Below are positions 36,962 through 47,500 of a stretch of DNA of 64,000 nt, piece by piece; the first letter of the stretch is position 1, and each line of letters opens with the position of its first letter. Made by a program: the position numbers and the translations under genes. The stretch covers positions 1-64,000 of the forward strand of contig NZ_JACJRC010000008.1 of the NCBI RefSeq assembly GCF_014697025.1. Reading direction: 5' to 3'. A model generated the notes under the pieces. The model was not told the origin of the DNA, ran no database searches, and saw only the letters and a list, made by a program, of their open reading frames with translations. The DNA is from Alkalinema sp. FACHB-956. GTDB lineage: Bacteria; Cyanobacteriota; Cyanobacteriia; Leptolyngbyales; Leptolyngbyaceae.

Positions 36962-37046
36962 CCGCGCATTGGCACTGAATTCTTCCCACTGAATCTTTGA
37001 CGCTGAAGGATTGACATTTAAGCATTGGCCAATGGGGACAATTCCC

Positions 37047-37088
37047 ACTGGTCAATTTCTACTAGTCAATTTCTACTAGTCAATTCAC
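37047..37088. repeat. 14-bp tandem repeat, 3 units
   Basis: ACTGGTCAATTTCT, ACTAGTCAATTTCT and ACTAGTCAATTCAC are consecutive in the spacer between the UDP-sugar genes. Confidence 0.85.
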
Positions 37089-37253
37089 AGCAGCAAATTC
37101 CCAACAAATGGTAGTCCTCGGTAGTTTAAAGATTTTGGGGGCACGCTATTAAGTAAAGGGTATGAGCGAAGGTTGACTCAAGTCTCAGTCAAAAGGATTC
37201 AGTAACGCCTTCGTAGTTTGTTGTTGTTGTAACTTTCCCTTTGAGGACTTTCT

Positions 37254-38654
37254 ATGCGTGTTTGTGTAATTGGGACAGGATACGTGGGCTTGGTCACCGG
37301 TGCTTGTCTCGCCCATGTGGGGCATCATGTCATCTGTGTGGATAACAATGAGGCTAAAGTGAACCTCATGAAGTCTGGACAGTCTCCCATCTTCGAACCG
37401 GGATTGTCTGAGATTATGCAAGCTTCGATCCAGTCAGGTCGGTTGGAGTTCACCACAGATTTGGCAGCAGGGGTTGATCACGGGCAAATTCTCTTCATTG
37501 CCGTTGGCACACCTGCTTTACCCACTGGCGAAAGTGACACCCGTTATGTTGAAGCTGTGGCCCGAGGCATTGGTGCTAACCTCAAGCCGGAAAGCGGCTA
37601 CAAAGTGATTGTGAATAAATCCACCGTGCCGATCGGTTCTGGGGATTGGGTTCGGATGCTGGTTTTGGATGGGGTGGCTGAACAACAGGCGGCAGAACCC
37701 GTTTTAGCGGGTGTGGGAGCAGCAGACAGTCGCCCTAGCCTGAATGAACCAGAATTTGATGTCGTGAGCAATCCAGAATTTCTGCGGGAAGGGTCTGCGG
37801 TCTATGACACCTTTAACCCCGATCGCATTGTCCTGGGTGGCAATAGCGAAAAGGGCATCAGCCTCATGCAGCAACTCTATCTACCAATTATCAATCGAGA
37901 GTTTGCAGAAGAGAAAGATCTATCTCCTGTCCCCGTAGTGGTGACTGACCTCAGCTCGGCAGAAATGATTAAGTATGCCGCCAATGCGTTCCTGGCCACC
38001 AAGATTAGCTTCATTAACGAAGTGGCGAACGTCTGCGATCGGGTCGGGGCAGATGTGACCCAGGTTGCCAAAGGTATTGGGCTAGATTCCCGGATTGGCA
38101 GCAAGTTTCTGAATGCAGGCTTGGGTTGGGGGGGCTCCTGCTTCCCGAAGGATGTTTCAGCCCTCATCCATACCGCTGACGACTATGGCTACGAAACCCA
38201 GCTTCTGAAGGCTGCGGTGAGTGTCAATGAACGCCAAAAGATGGTTGTCATTGAGAAACTACAACAGGTGTTGAAAATTCTCAAAGGGAAAACCGTTGGG
38301 TTGCTAGGTCTGACCTTTAAACCGGATACCGATGATCTGCGGGATGCTCCAGCTCTGGTGTTGATTGAGAACTTGACTCGATTGGGCGCTAAGGTGAAAG
38401 CCTATGACCCCATCATTTCCCAAACTGGGATGCGCCATGGCCTGTCGGATGTCGTTGTTGAAACTGATCCAGAACGCCTCGCAGATGGGTGTGATGCCCT
38501 CGTTCTCGTCACTGAATGGCGCGACTTCCAACACTTGGAATACGGCAAAATGGCTAAGTGTATGAATGCTCCCATCATCATTGATGGTCGTAACTTCTTG
38601 GATCAGACGGCATTGGAAGGGGTCGGCTTCCGGTATGTTGGCATTGGTCGCTAA
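37254..38654 (+). CDS. ugd: UDP-glucose 6-dehydrogenase
   Basis: A 466-residue enzyme that oxidises UDP-glucose twice with NAD to UDP-glucuronate. The N-terminal Rossmann motif is GTGYVGLVTGACLA and the catalytic Cys lies in GWGGSCFPKD. The STVPIGSGD and EFLREGSAVYD blocks, then LTFKPDTDDLRDAPAL, complete the family pattern. ATG 37254 has GAGG 7 bases upstream. An insertion of about 20 residues in the middle of the NAD domain (AEQQAAEPVLAGVGAADSRP) is unusual and may be lineage specific. A hairpin terminator follows at 38717-38744. Confidence 0.97.
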   Translation: MRVCVIGTGYVGLVTGACLAHVGHHVICVDNNEAKVNLMKSGQSPIFEPGLSEIMQASIQSGRLEFTTDLAAGVDHGQILFIAVGTPALPTGESDTRYVEAVARGIGANLKPESGYKVIVNKSTVPIGSGDWVRMLVLDGVAEQQAAEPVLAGVGAADSRPSLNEPEFDVVSNPEFLREGSAVYDTFNPDRIVLGGNSEKGISLMQQLYLPIINREFAEEKDLSPVPVVVTDLSSAEMIKYAANAFLATKISFINEVANVCDRVGADVTQVAKGIGLDSRIGSKFLNAGLGWGGSCFPKDVSALIHTADDYGYETQLLKAAVSVNERQKMVVIEKLQQVLKILKGKTVGLLGLTFKPDTDDLRDAPALVLIENLTRLGAKVKAYDPIISQTGMRHGLSDVVVETDPERLADGCDALVLVTEWRDFQHLEYGKMAKCMNAPIIIDGRNFLDQTALEGVGFRYVGIGR

Positions 38655-38716
38655 CAATCGCTAACTGGTGCTTCTAATCGAGCGCTTGCGATCGCCCAAA
38701 TTCAACTATCGTTAAT

Positions 38717-38744
38717 CTGAGCCAACGATCTAACGTTGGCTCAG
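38717..38744 (+). terminator. Hairpin terminator of ugd
   Basis: CTGAGCCAACG (38717-38727) pairs perfectly with CGTTGGCTCAG (38734-38744) with a 6-base loop. The downstream T content is weak (GTTTCGCTTTG). Confidence 0.7.
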
Positions 38745-38846
38745 GTTTCGCTTTGACTGTCTTTTTGAGGCTGTGAGGATCAAAATTTTGAGGCGTACCT
38801 AGGCGAATGGCCGAAGAGGTCGCCTCACATTTTTAATGTTGCGGGT

Positions 38847-39782
38847 TTAATGTTGCGGGGCTGTATAAGCTGCTTCAGGAGCACTCCCTAGCGCTCGATC
38901 GTTCAAAGTTTGCAGAGCTTGCGTTAAATCGGCGGTCAGCGATCGTGCATCTTGTTTACTATGGCCTGTCATGTATTGACTCACGGATAGCGGTGGCCCA
39001 ATTTCAATGCGCACTGCCGTTCGGCAAGGGACTTGGGGGTCACTGTACTGGAGGTGCATAGGCACAATTTGAATCTGGCTACCCGGCTTCAGGGTTTCCG
39101 CTTGCAGGGCTAGACGCGCAAGGCCCGGTTTCAGAGGATTGATGTAGGGATCTCGAAAAATATTGCCCTCTGGGAAAATGACCAGCATTTCTCCCGCTTC
39201 TAACAGGTCAATCCCGTGGCGCAGGCTGGAAATCCCAGGTCGCTTAGTATCGATCGGAAATCCCCCTAAGCGTCGAATAAACCAACCTTGCACACCCGTC
39301 ACTTCATCCGCAGTCACCATGAAGCGGAGGTGTCTACCCGTGACGTGTTTACCGGCTGCAAAGGGAACAAGAATAGCATCCCAGCGGGAACGATGGGTGG
39401 GGGCCAAAATAACAGGCCCAGTCGTGGGTAAATGTTCCTGACCGACCACCTTAATGTGGCTAAAGTAAGCAGGTAAAACAATCCGATGCCCTAGTGGATA
39501 GACGATCGGGGCGAGCCAAGGGGATAAACGAGAACTCACAGTGGCGTTCCGGACAGTACGGGGTGGATGCAGAGACAACTGAGACAACCAATTTCGAGAC
39601 GCTAAAATTGGACGGACTAATCGGGCTACGATCGGTTGAGTTGCTTGACGGACACGCTCCAACCGAGTGACGTCAGCCTGAATCGGAGTAGACTCATCCA
39701 TCAATTCGGATAGGCTATCTTCTGATACAGCCTCCATGGATGATGGTTCGTGACAAAGGTGACCAGATTGAAAAACAACCAT
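38847..39782 (-). CDS. 1-acyl-sn-glycerol-3-phosphate acyltransferase (PlsC family)
   Basis: A 311-residue acyltransferase that adds the second fatty acid in phosphatidate synthesis. The catalytic HX4D motif is HRSRWD, and the FPEGN block binds the acceptor phosphate. The long N-terminus (about 90 residues) is acidic then basic and unlike short PlsC proteins; many cyanobacterial members have such extensions. ATG 39782 has AGGGA about 10 bases upstream; later ATG 39737 is possible. The gene is alone on its strand. Confidence 0.9.
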   Translation of the reverse strand: MVVFQSGHLCHEPSSMEAVSEDSLSELMDESTPIQADVTRLERVRQATQPIVARLVRPILASRNWLSQLSLHPPRTVRNATVSSRLSPWLAPIVYPLGHRIVLPAYFSHIKVVGQEHLPTTGPVILAPTHRSRWDAILVPFAAGKHVTGRHLRFMVTADEVTGVQGWFIRRLGGFPIDTKRPGISSLRHGIDLLEAGEMLVIFPEGNIFRDPYINPLKPGLARLALQAETLKPGSQIQIVPMHLQYSDPQVPCRTAVRIEIGPPLSVSQYMTGHSKQDARSLTADLTQALQTLNDRALGSAPEAAYTAPQH

Positions 39783-40024
39783 CTCGTTGATGTCCCTGGG
39801 CAAAGTCAAGCCATTATCCTACAACCCGTTATAGGGAGTAGGGCAGATTCTAGCTGAGGCAAAGTACTGCAAAGGCATGGTGTAGCTTCTAGGCTAGTCG
39901 TTACCAGAAGCCCAATGATCAAAGAACGGGACAGTTCCTGGGCTGTCATGATTCACCAATTCGAGGTATGGACGGGGGATTAAAACGTTCCAATCTTCCC
40001 ACGAAAATTTCCAACAGGCGAGTC

Positions 40025-40053
40025 TTGACAATCTAAAACCATTCTTTTACATT
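40025..40053 (+). promoter_or_regulatory. Sigma70-type promoter of tRNA-Glu copy 1
   Basis: TTGACA (40025-40030), 17 bases, then TACATT (40048-40053), 31 bases before the tRNA. The rest of the 302-base spacer 39783-40084 has no other feature. Confidence 0.6.
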
Positions 40054-40084
40054 ATTAACAGTGAGCGCAAGCGCGCTAGTTCAG

Positions 40085-40157
40085 GCCCCCATCGTCTAGA
40101 GGCCTAGGACACCTCCCTTTCACGGAGGCGACGGGGATTCGAATTCCCCTGGGGGTA
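40085..40157 (+). tRNA. trnE: tRNA-Glu(TTC), copy 1
   Basis: A 73-base tRNA with acceptor GCCCCCA/TGGGGGT, anticodon loop CTTTCAC (TTC anticodon) and T-arm GGGGATTCGAATTCCCC, with discriminator A. In cyanobacteria charged tRNA-Glu also feeds tetrapyrrole synthesis through glutamyl-tRNA reductase. CCA is not encoded. The gene is one of two identical copies. Confidence 0.97.
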
Positions 40158-40174
40158 TTTAAAAAATATTAGAT

Positions 40175-40205
40175 AGGCGAGGATAAACTTTATCCTCGCC
40201 TTTCT
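40175..40205 (+). terminator. Terminator of tRNA-Glu copy 1
   Basis: AGGCGAGGATA pairs with TATCCTCGCCT around a short AAACTT-containing loop, followed by TTCT. It lies 18 bases after the tRNA. Confidence 0.8.
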
Positions 40206-40374
40206 GTCATGTCAGATATTTTGGTCAGTGTTGTCATTAGTATTTTGATTGGATTGAGGATCCGTTACTAGAACTCTCTGAAGACCTAGACAGTTGGAAG
40301 ACCTAGAAAATTGGTGAAATCTGGAAACAAGTAGGGTTGAGAAATGAGGTTGAGAAAAAAATTGGCTTAAAGGC

Positions 40375-40403
40375 TTGCATCTCCCAAAGTTTTGCGTTAT
40401 AAA
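40375..40403 (+). promoter_or_regulatory. Sigma70-type promoter of tRNA-Glu copy 2
   Basis: TTGCAT (40375-40380), exactly 17 bases, then TATAAA (40398-40403), 33 bases before the second tRNA. Confidence 0.7.
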
Positions 40404-40436
40404 TACTAAGGCGAAAGCGCAAGCGCGCTAGTTCAG

Positions 40437-40509
40437 GCCCCCATCGTCTAGAGGCCTAGGACACCTCCCTTTCACGGAGGCGACGGGGATTCGAATTCCC
40501 CTGGGGGTA
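40437..40509 (+). tRNA. trnE: tRNA-Glu(TTC), copy 2
   Basis: Identical over all 73 bases to copy 1. The 20 bases before it (GCGCAAGCGCGCTAGTTCAG, 40417-40436) are also identical to 40065-40084, and two bases after it match, so a block of about 95 bp is duplicated. The promoters and terminators of the copies differ. Confidence 0.97.
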
Positions 40510-40525
40510 TTCATCTAAAATAGTT

Positions 40526-40564
40526 AAGCGGTTGGGGAGCAAGCATCTTCAACCGCTTTTAAGT
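40526..40564 (+). terminator. Terminator of tRNA-Glu copy 2
   Basis: AAGCGGTTG (40526-40534) pairs with CAACCGCTT (40550-40558), then TTAAGTTTT. It also lies 24 bases from the end of the convergent CHAT gene. Confidence 0.8.
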
Positions 40565-40587
40565 TTTGCCCGTTACTGCCATAGCCT

Positions 40588-43500
40588 TTAGTTGGCGTTG
40601 CCTATCAGGTTAAATGCAGCCCAGTCACTTGGGTGAGGGTACTTCTTTCTAGTCTCCAACATGGCTTGACGTAGGGCTTGAGCCTTTTGGGATGGGTCTA
40701 CCTTGAGACGTTGATAAAACTCTGTCATAAGGAAGGCTGTACTTTCATCCTTCACATTCCATAGAGAAACGACCACGCTGGGTACCCCTGCAATAAACAA
40801 CGATCGCGAGAGTCCAATCACGCCATCGCCTGTGATGTCCCCCCGTCCGGTGCTACAGGCGCTCAGAACGGCTAAATCGGCTTTGAGTTTTAAATCCAGG
40901 ATTTCACCAGCAGTTAAAAAGCCATCATTGCCTGCTGAAGGGGTGAGCGCGATCGCACCAGGCACTTCACCTCGGAAGGTGTCGAGTAATCCATGGGTTG
41001 CGAGATGAATCACGCTAGCAGTTTTGATTTGTTTCAGGACTTGAGTTTTCGTTGCTTGGCGGCCAATGAGGGCAGAACTTTGTAGGAGTTGGGCAATTTG
41101 GGTCGCTTCCTGCTCGGCACCGGGTAAGGACTCCAAAGGCTCGTTATTGTAGGTTGGCATCTGCGGATTTCCCACAATCAGCGGTGCAGCGAGCGGCGTC
41201 GATCGAGCGGAGGATGACGTAAGTTCGATCGCTTGTAAAGCAGGTGCAGTGGCGATCGTATGACGGAGGATGAGGGAATTACCTTGCCCATCCTCCAAGG
41301 CCGCAAAGGGCACTAGAAATAAAGCACCTTGGGGAACAAAGATGACCAAATCCTCGGGATTGGTTGGTAAATCCTGGGTAATGGGGGCAATCAGCAGATT
41401 GTGAAGGTGGTGTAGGTTATTGACTAAGCCCCGGGCCATTGTATTTGGCTGTTGGGTAATGGTGATCTTGGCACGACCTCTGACGCCTAGTTCATCTCGA
41501 CTGTCTTGGATCAGGGTTGCGATCGATTCAGGGGCTGTGTTGCGATAGAAGCGCACGGTTCCATCGGGCTTGATCACCCAAATATAAACTTCCTGGTTGC
41601 CAATCAGGGAATATTGCACCAAGGTGGCATTGAGCCTTTGGGCAATTTGACGTATTTCTTGGATTTTTGGGACCGTGCCTAATAACGGTTGACTTTGGTT
41701 AAGCTGTTGGCTTTGGTTAAACGGTTGGCTTTGGTTAAACGGTTGACTTTGGTTACCCAGCCGACTGGCGAGAAGTTCGACAAAAGCCCTTGCCCGTCCC
41801 CGTTCTGCGGCTTCCAAGGCAGCTTCTGGTTTTTGTTGCAGAATCAAGGCGGTTTGCAGCAACTCATAGGTTGATTTTTGGGTTTCAAACAGTGACACCC
41901 GATCGAAATCTGTGAGGCCGGGACGTTGCGATTCCCAGAGTTGTGCGGCTTGGCTGAGGAGATCGACTGCGGTAGCCGATCGCTGCTTCTGAATTTGCAC
42001 CGCCCCCAGGAGTGTGAGGGCTTTCGCCGTTGTGGCATGGTTCCCCAGCCGTTGGGCTAGGGCGATCGCAGCTTGTAAATGCTGTTCCGCTAGCTGAAGA
42101 TTCCGGCGATCGAGGGCGACTTTGCCTAACTCCGTTAATAGTTCTGTTTCTTCGGGTTGTAATTTGAGTTGTTTGGCAAGGGTCAGTCCGGTTTGTAAGG
42201 TCTGTAGTGCCTCAGGGCTACGATTTTGCTGAACGTACAGACGACCCAGTTGTTTCAGCGTACCAATTTCCGTGCGTCGGCTACCCAATTCCCGATGTAG
42301 CAGGAGGGCTTGCTGGAGGGTTTGTTCCGCCCGGGGCAGTTGTCCCATGTCTAAATACAAACTGCCTAATCCGCTGAGGGCAACGGCTTCATGAATTTTG
42401 CTGCCCATTTCGCGAGCCATCGTTAAGGCCCGATCGTACAATTCCTGGGCTTTGGCATAGCGCCCCAGGGTGCGATAGGCAAACCCAAAACTGACCAAGG
42501 TGCCCAGTTCCGCTGGACGATTGCCGATCGCTCGATGAATGTCCAATGCCTGCTGATGATAGGTTAAACCTTTGGCGTACTGGGCTTGATCCCCATAGAG
42601 GCGGCCAATGTTGTCTAAATTAATGGCCTCCAGGTTTTTCTCGCCGATTTCTCGGGCAATCAGCAAGGCTCGCTGATGGTAATCCAGCGCTCTGGAATAA
42701 TCGCCCAACGTGGCATAGAACACCGCAAAATTAGCAAAAGTCACCGCCTGCCCCGGACGATTGCCTGTGACTTGGTACAACATCAGGGCATGCTCATACT
42801 GCTGACGGGCGTTGGGATAATCTCCCAGGGTTTGCTGGGTTGACCCCAGGTTGTTCAAGACCGTCGCCTCATTATCGAGGTCGTTAATGGTTTGGGAGAG
42901 ATATCGAGCTTGTTGATAGGTGGTCAGCGCTTGGGAATAATCGCCTTGCCGATCGTAGACTTGGCCAATGTTATTTAACGTGATGGCCATTTGGCTCCGG
43001 TTGTTGAGCGACTGGTGGATTTGCAAACTTTGTTGGTAGAGGGTAAGGGCTTGGGCATATTGCCCCAGATTGGTATAGAGATTGGCTAGATTATTCAGAC
43101 TGGTGCCCTCATTACTTTTATCCCCCAAGGCTCGATCGATCATCAGCCCACGCTCATACAGACCACGGGCCGTTGAGTAATCCCCCAAGCGGACATAGCT
43201 ATTTCCCAGATTGGTCAGCGATCGGCTTTCCAGCACCTTGCCCTGGTTCACCAGTTGGAGTCGCAGCTTGTTGAAACTTTCGAGCAAAACCGTCTCTGGC
43301 AGCTGTTTGGCATCGCAAAACTGACGCATGAAGCGATGGAGCGAGGAGTTTTCACCCCCTTGGGCCGCTTCGCAACTCCGCGCTAAGTTCCGAGAGGTAA
43401 TCGCTTCACCATAGCGCGTTTGCATTTCCTGGGCGGTCTGTAACCCCTGGAGATAGCGCGCGATCGCCTGCGTATGATTGCCTTGACGGTTTTGTAGCGT

Positions 43501-44247
43501 ACCCAGGTTATTGAGAATAGCGGCAATTTGTTGCCGATCGCCGCTCTGCTGAGCCATTGTCAGAGCTTTGTGATAAATGTCGATCGCGAGGGCCGTTTCT
43601 GACAAGTCATCATAGGTTCTGCCCAACGTTATCAGCAGAATCGATCTCAGCTCATGCGGGTCTGGCAATACCGTTAGAGCCTGTTTCAGGATGGGAATGG
43701 CTTGGCGATACTGCTGTTGCTCCCGTCGGAGATTGGCTAAAGCCAGTAACGAGAGTCCTTGGCCTTCGGGATCCGCCATGACTTGTGCAAATTCGAGCGC
43801 AGTTTGATAGGCTGCGCGGGCCCGATCGAACTGTCGTTGATGTTGTAATTCGGCACCTAATCCACTGTAAGCAATCCGTAAATTTGCGGTAATTCCTTGA
43901 TACAGAGGATGGTCCTTAGACAACATTTGTCGCGCTTCTTGTAGAACTGCGATCGCGGCTTGATATTTTTCCTGCTGGTGATAAACTTGACCGATATTCC
44001 AAAGTGTTTGCGCAATCTTTGGTGTATCCCGCCGTTGGCGAAAGTCCTTCAGTGCATTTTGGTAGTGGTGTAGAGCGAGATCAAGGTTGCCTGCTTGGAG
44101 TGCGATGGTGGCTGCTTGCAGGGCTGGATGGGAGGTTTGAGGAGTGGATGCGACTTGGGCAAGGGTAGTGCCCGGAAAGAACAAGCCGATCGGCGTAGAG
44201 ACCAAGAGAACCGTCATTGTTGCAAGTTCTACCCATTGCCGACCCAT
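40588..44247 (-). CDS. Exported TPR-CHAT domain protein
   Basis: A 1219-residue protein. A signal peptide (MTVLLVSTPIGLFFPGTTLA, ending near residue 30) is followed by about 18 tetratricopeptide repeats of the Kinesin-light-chain type to residue 800, then a C-terminal CHAT domain. CHAT is a caspase-like peptidase fold; the expected dyad is present as H1085 (HLATHGLLD) and C1131 (LSACSTGRGD). TPRs should bind the partner and activate the protease, by analogy with CHAT proteins such as TPR-CHAT of type III-E CRISPR systems, though no CRISPR gene is near. Export to the periplasm makes it different from those. A Phe-Asn-Gln-Ser-Gln-Pro insertion (18-bp DNA repeat) precedes the CHAT domain. ATG 44247 has a strong AAGGAG. 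Confidence 0.9.
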   Translation of the reverse strand: MGRQWVELATMTVLLVSTPIGLFFPGTTLAQVASTPQTSHPALQAATIALQAGNLDLALHHYQNALKDFRQRRDTPKIAQTLWNIGQVYHQQEKYQAAIAVLQEARQMLSKDHPLYQGITANLRIAYSGLGAELQHQRQFDRARAAYQTALEFAQVMADPEGQGLSLLALANLRREQQQYRQAIPILKQALTVLPDPHELRSILLITLGRTYDDLSETALAIDIYHKALTMAQQSGDRQQIAAILNNLGTLQNRQGNHTQAIARYLQGLQTAQEMQTRYGEAITSRNLARSCEAAQGGENSSLHRFMRQFCDAKQLPETVLLESFNKLRLQLVNQGKVLESRSLTNLGNSYVRLGDYSTARGLYERGLMIDRALGDKSNEGTSLNNLANLYTNLGQYAQALTLYQQSLQIHQSLNNRSQMAITLNNIGQVYDRQGDYSQALTTYQQARYLSQTINDLDNEATVLNNLGSTQQTLGDYPNARQQYEHALMLYQVTGNRPGQAVTFANFAVFYATLGDYSRALDYHQRALLIAREIGEKNLEAINLDNIGRLYGDQAQYAKGLTYHQQALDIHRAIGNRPAELGTLVSFGFAYRTLGRYAKAQELYDRALTMAREMGSKIHEAVALSGLGSLYLDMGQLPRAEQTLQQALLLHRELGSRRTEIGTLKQLGRLYVQQNRSPEALQTLQTGLTLAKQLKLQPEETELLTELGKVALDRRNLQLAEQHLQAAIALAQRLGNHATTAKALTLLGAVQIQKQRSATAVDLLSQAAQLWESQRPGLTDFDRVSLFETQKSTYELLQTALILQQKPEAALEAAERGRARAFVELLASRLGNQSQPFNQSQPFNQSQQLNQSQPLLGTVPKIQEIRQIAQRLNATLVQYSLIGNQEVYIWVIKPDGTVRFYRNTAPESIATLIQDSRDELGVRGRAKITITQQPNTMARGLVNNLHHLHNLLIAPITQDLPTNPEDLVIFVPQGALFLVPFAALEDGQGNSLILRHTIATAPALQAIELTSSSARSTPLAAPLIVGNPQMPTYNNEPLESLPGAEQEATQIAQLLQSSALIGRQATKTQVLKQIKTASVIHLATHGLLDTFRGEVPGAIALTPSAGNDGFLTAGEILDLKLKADLAVLSACSTGRGDITGDGVIGLSRSLFIAGVPSVVVSLWNVKDESTAFLMTEFYQRLKVDPSQKAQALRQAMLETRKKYPHPSDWAAFNLIGNAN
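41686..41757. repeat. 18-bp tandem repeat, 4 units, in CHAT gene
   Basis: Units CGGTTGACTTTGGTTAAG, CTGTTGGCTTTGGTTAAA, CGGTTGGCTTTGGTTAAA and CGGTTGACTTTGGTTACC encode the Asn-Gln-Ser-Gln-Pro-Phe/Leu repeats in the linker before the CHAT domain. Frame is kept. Confidence 0.92.
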
Positions 44248-44544
44248 GGTCTTCTCCTTGGTGCATCGATTGCCTAGGCGCTATTTCTTTAATTTAAAAT
44301 TGCTGCTCGCCAGATCAGTAATTTTCCGGAGAATGTCTTCCAGATTAGGTCTAGAGAAATAAGCCGTTGGATAGGAAAATCCCTGGTTGGTTGACCTGAT
44401 TGGGAGAAGCTGAACGATCCAGTCTGTTTAAGGCTCCTGAAGGGGAGCTTGGTAGTTGAACTTCTTCCAAGGGAACTCTGAAATGAGTGGTTTTACGGAT
44501 TGATTGGCTTCGCTGTGTAGGTGTGCAACGCCCTAGAGATCTTT
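44248..44544. other. Divergent promoter region of CHAT gene and kinase-cyclase gene
   Basis: This 297-base spacer separates the divergent CHAT-TPR and kinase-cyclase genes. Apart from the AAGGAG of the CHAT gene no repeats or terminators were recognised. The kinase-cyclase frame is open back to GTG 44521. Confidence 0.4.
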
Positions 44545-47500
44545 ATGCTCCAACTTCCTGGTTATCAAGTCTTGAATCCGCTGTATGTCGGAGCGAACTC
44601 CACCGTCTTTCGGGGCTGTCGGTTAGCGGATAGCTGTCCAGTGATTCTTAAAGCATTACAGATCACGTCTTCTGATCCGTTTGAGCAGTCGCGCTACCGT
44701 CAGGAATACGATCTACTGCAATTGCTTGACCCGATCGGGGGCGTCATTCAAGCCTATGACTGGGTCATGCATCAACAAGTTCCTATCATCATCTGTGAAG
44801 ATTTTGGGGGCCAGTCGCTGGAAGATTTTCTAGTGCAGCAACCGTTGAGTTTGGAGCAATTTTTCCCGATCGCGATCGCCATTACCAACATCCTGGGGGA
44901 AGTCCACGCAGCCCAAGTCATCCACAAAGATCTCAACCCTGCCAATATCCTCATCCACCCGCAAACCCATGAAATCAAGCTGATTGACTTCGGGATTGCA
45001 ACGTTATTGACCCGAGAAAATCCAGCGATTAAAAACCCCAACGGGTTAGAGGGCACCCTGGCCTACCTCTCACCGGAGCAGACTGGGCGCATGAATCGCC
45101 AGGTGGACTACCGCACCGATTTTTATTCCTTGGGGGCGACTTTCTACCGCTTACTCACTCGGCAGTTCCCCTTTGAAGCCAAGGATGCTCTGGAACTTGT
45201 CCATTGTCACCTAGCCCGCTTGCCCCAGCCTGTCCATGAGCTGAATGGGGCGGTGGCACCGATCTTGTCGGCGATCGTGGGCAAATTGATGGCTAAAACC
45301 GCTGAAGATCGCTATCAAAGTGCTTGGGGGATCCAAGCGGATTTGGAAACCTGTTGGCAACAGTGGCAAACACAACGGACGATCGCGCCGTTTGTGCTGG
45401 GTCAACAGGATGTTTCTAGCCAGTTTCAAATTCCCCAAAAACTCTACGGTCGGGATGGAGAGATTCAAACACTGCTGGCAGCCTTCGATCGTGTGGCGTC
45501 TCCACCGGAGAATCGGGTACCTAGTCACGCGGGGGGCAGCGAACTGGTTTTAGTGACAGGCTTTTCCGGCATTGGTAAGTCAGCCCTGGTGCAGGAGGTG
45601 TATAAACCGCTGACCCAGCGGCGGGGCTATCTGATTTCGGGCAAATTTGACCAAGTGCAGCGCAACATTCCCTATCGGGGGTTTGTGTCTGCTTTGTCTA
45701 GCTTGATTCAGGAGTTACTAAGCGAAACGGAAGCGGAACTCCAAAATTGGCGATCGCGATTGCAAGCGGCTCTCGGACAAAATGGCCAAGTGATTGTGGA
45801 TGTGATTCCAGCGGTTGAGCTGATCATCGGCCCCCAGCCCCCTCTGGCCGATTTGCAGCCCTCCGAGGCTCAAAACCGCTTTAATTTAGTCTTTCAAAAT
45901 TTCATTCAAGTTTTTGCCCAATTAGAACATCCCCTAGTTTTATTTTTAGATGATTTACAGTGGGCAGATAGTGCCTCCTTGAAGTTAATTCAACGGTTGC
46001 TAGTGGGCGACGATCGGCAAAATTTACTCTTAATCGGAGCCTATCGAAGCAATGAGGTGAATGCTAATCATCCGTTGCAGTTAGCGATCGAAGAGATTCA
46101 AAAAGCGCAAGGTCGAATTTCTCAAGTATCGCTCAATCCACTCGGGCTCAATGATGTTCAACAATTGATTGCCGACACGGTTAAAACGACGATCGAGGCC
46201 GTTGAAGATCTCGCTCAACTCGTTTTACAGAAAACAGAGGGGAATCCTTTCTTTTTAAATGAATTTCTAAAAACGCTGTATACCCAAAAACTCATTGACT
46301 TTGACACTCGTCAAGGGCAGTGGAATTGGGACTGTACCCAGATTCAAGATTGCGGCATTACAGACAATGTAGTAGAGCTGATGACACAACGGATTCAGCA
46401 ATTGCCGTCCATGACCCAAAAAGCCTTGCAGATGGCTGCTTGTATTGGTGCCCAATTTGATTTAAAAAGTTTGGCGATCGTGATGCGCCAGTCCTGTAAA
46501 CAGACCTTGCAGGATCTACAGGATGCCATTTCCGTAGAATTGCTCTACGGAATCGATCGCGTGATTCACCCAGAAACCTTAGAGAGTGATTTGCTAACGA
46601 GTGAATTGCTAACGATTGATTTTGAAAGCCAATTGCGCTATCGCTTTGTCCACGATCGCATTCAGCAAGCAGCCTATGGGTTAATTCCTGAGTCTGATAA
46701 ACAGCGGATACATTGGCAAATTGGACAGTTGTTACTCGCACAGACTCCCCCGGAACAGCAGGAACAAAAGTTATTTGAATTGCTGAATCATTTGAATTTG
46801 GGGCGATCGTTTTTGACCAGTGAAGCCCAACGACAACAGGTGATTCAACTGAATTTGGAAGGGGGAATCAAAGCTAAACAATCCGCTGCCTATGAGCCAG
46901 CCTTGCAATATTTTGAAATCGCGGTGGAATTATGCCGTGATCAGGATTGGCAGGATCAGTTTGATTTGATCTGGCAGGTTCACCGTGAAATCGCTGAAGC
47001 TTGCTGCATTTGCTCACAGTTCGATCGGATGGGTCAATTCGCCGCGATCGCGCTCAGTCAAGAGCAAGATGTGTGGAAACAGGCAGAAATTCAAACGATT
47101 TGCATCCAAGCTGCGATCATGCAGAACCAACCCCTTCAGGCAATCCAAATCGCCCATCGGGTCTTGCGTCAAATGGGTCTACGGTTGCCGAAAAAACCGC
47201 ACCAGGGTCATGTAATTTGGCAAATGTTAATCACCCAGGCCAAACTAGCGCGGAAAACGCCACAAGTGCTGCTAGATCTGCCGGAGATGCAAGATCCGAA
47301 AATGGATATGATGCTGAGTCTCATGGGTCGAGTGGGCGCAGCATCCTATTTTGCTTACCCCGAATTTACATCCATTCAGATGTTCAAATCGATTCAAATT
47401 GCGTTGAACCATGGCACTCATAGTAACTCCAGCGGTAACTATGCCACCTATGGCCTCGTGCTCTGCGGTGTTTTAGGAAAGATCCCAGAAGGCTATAAGT

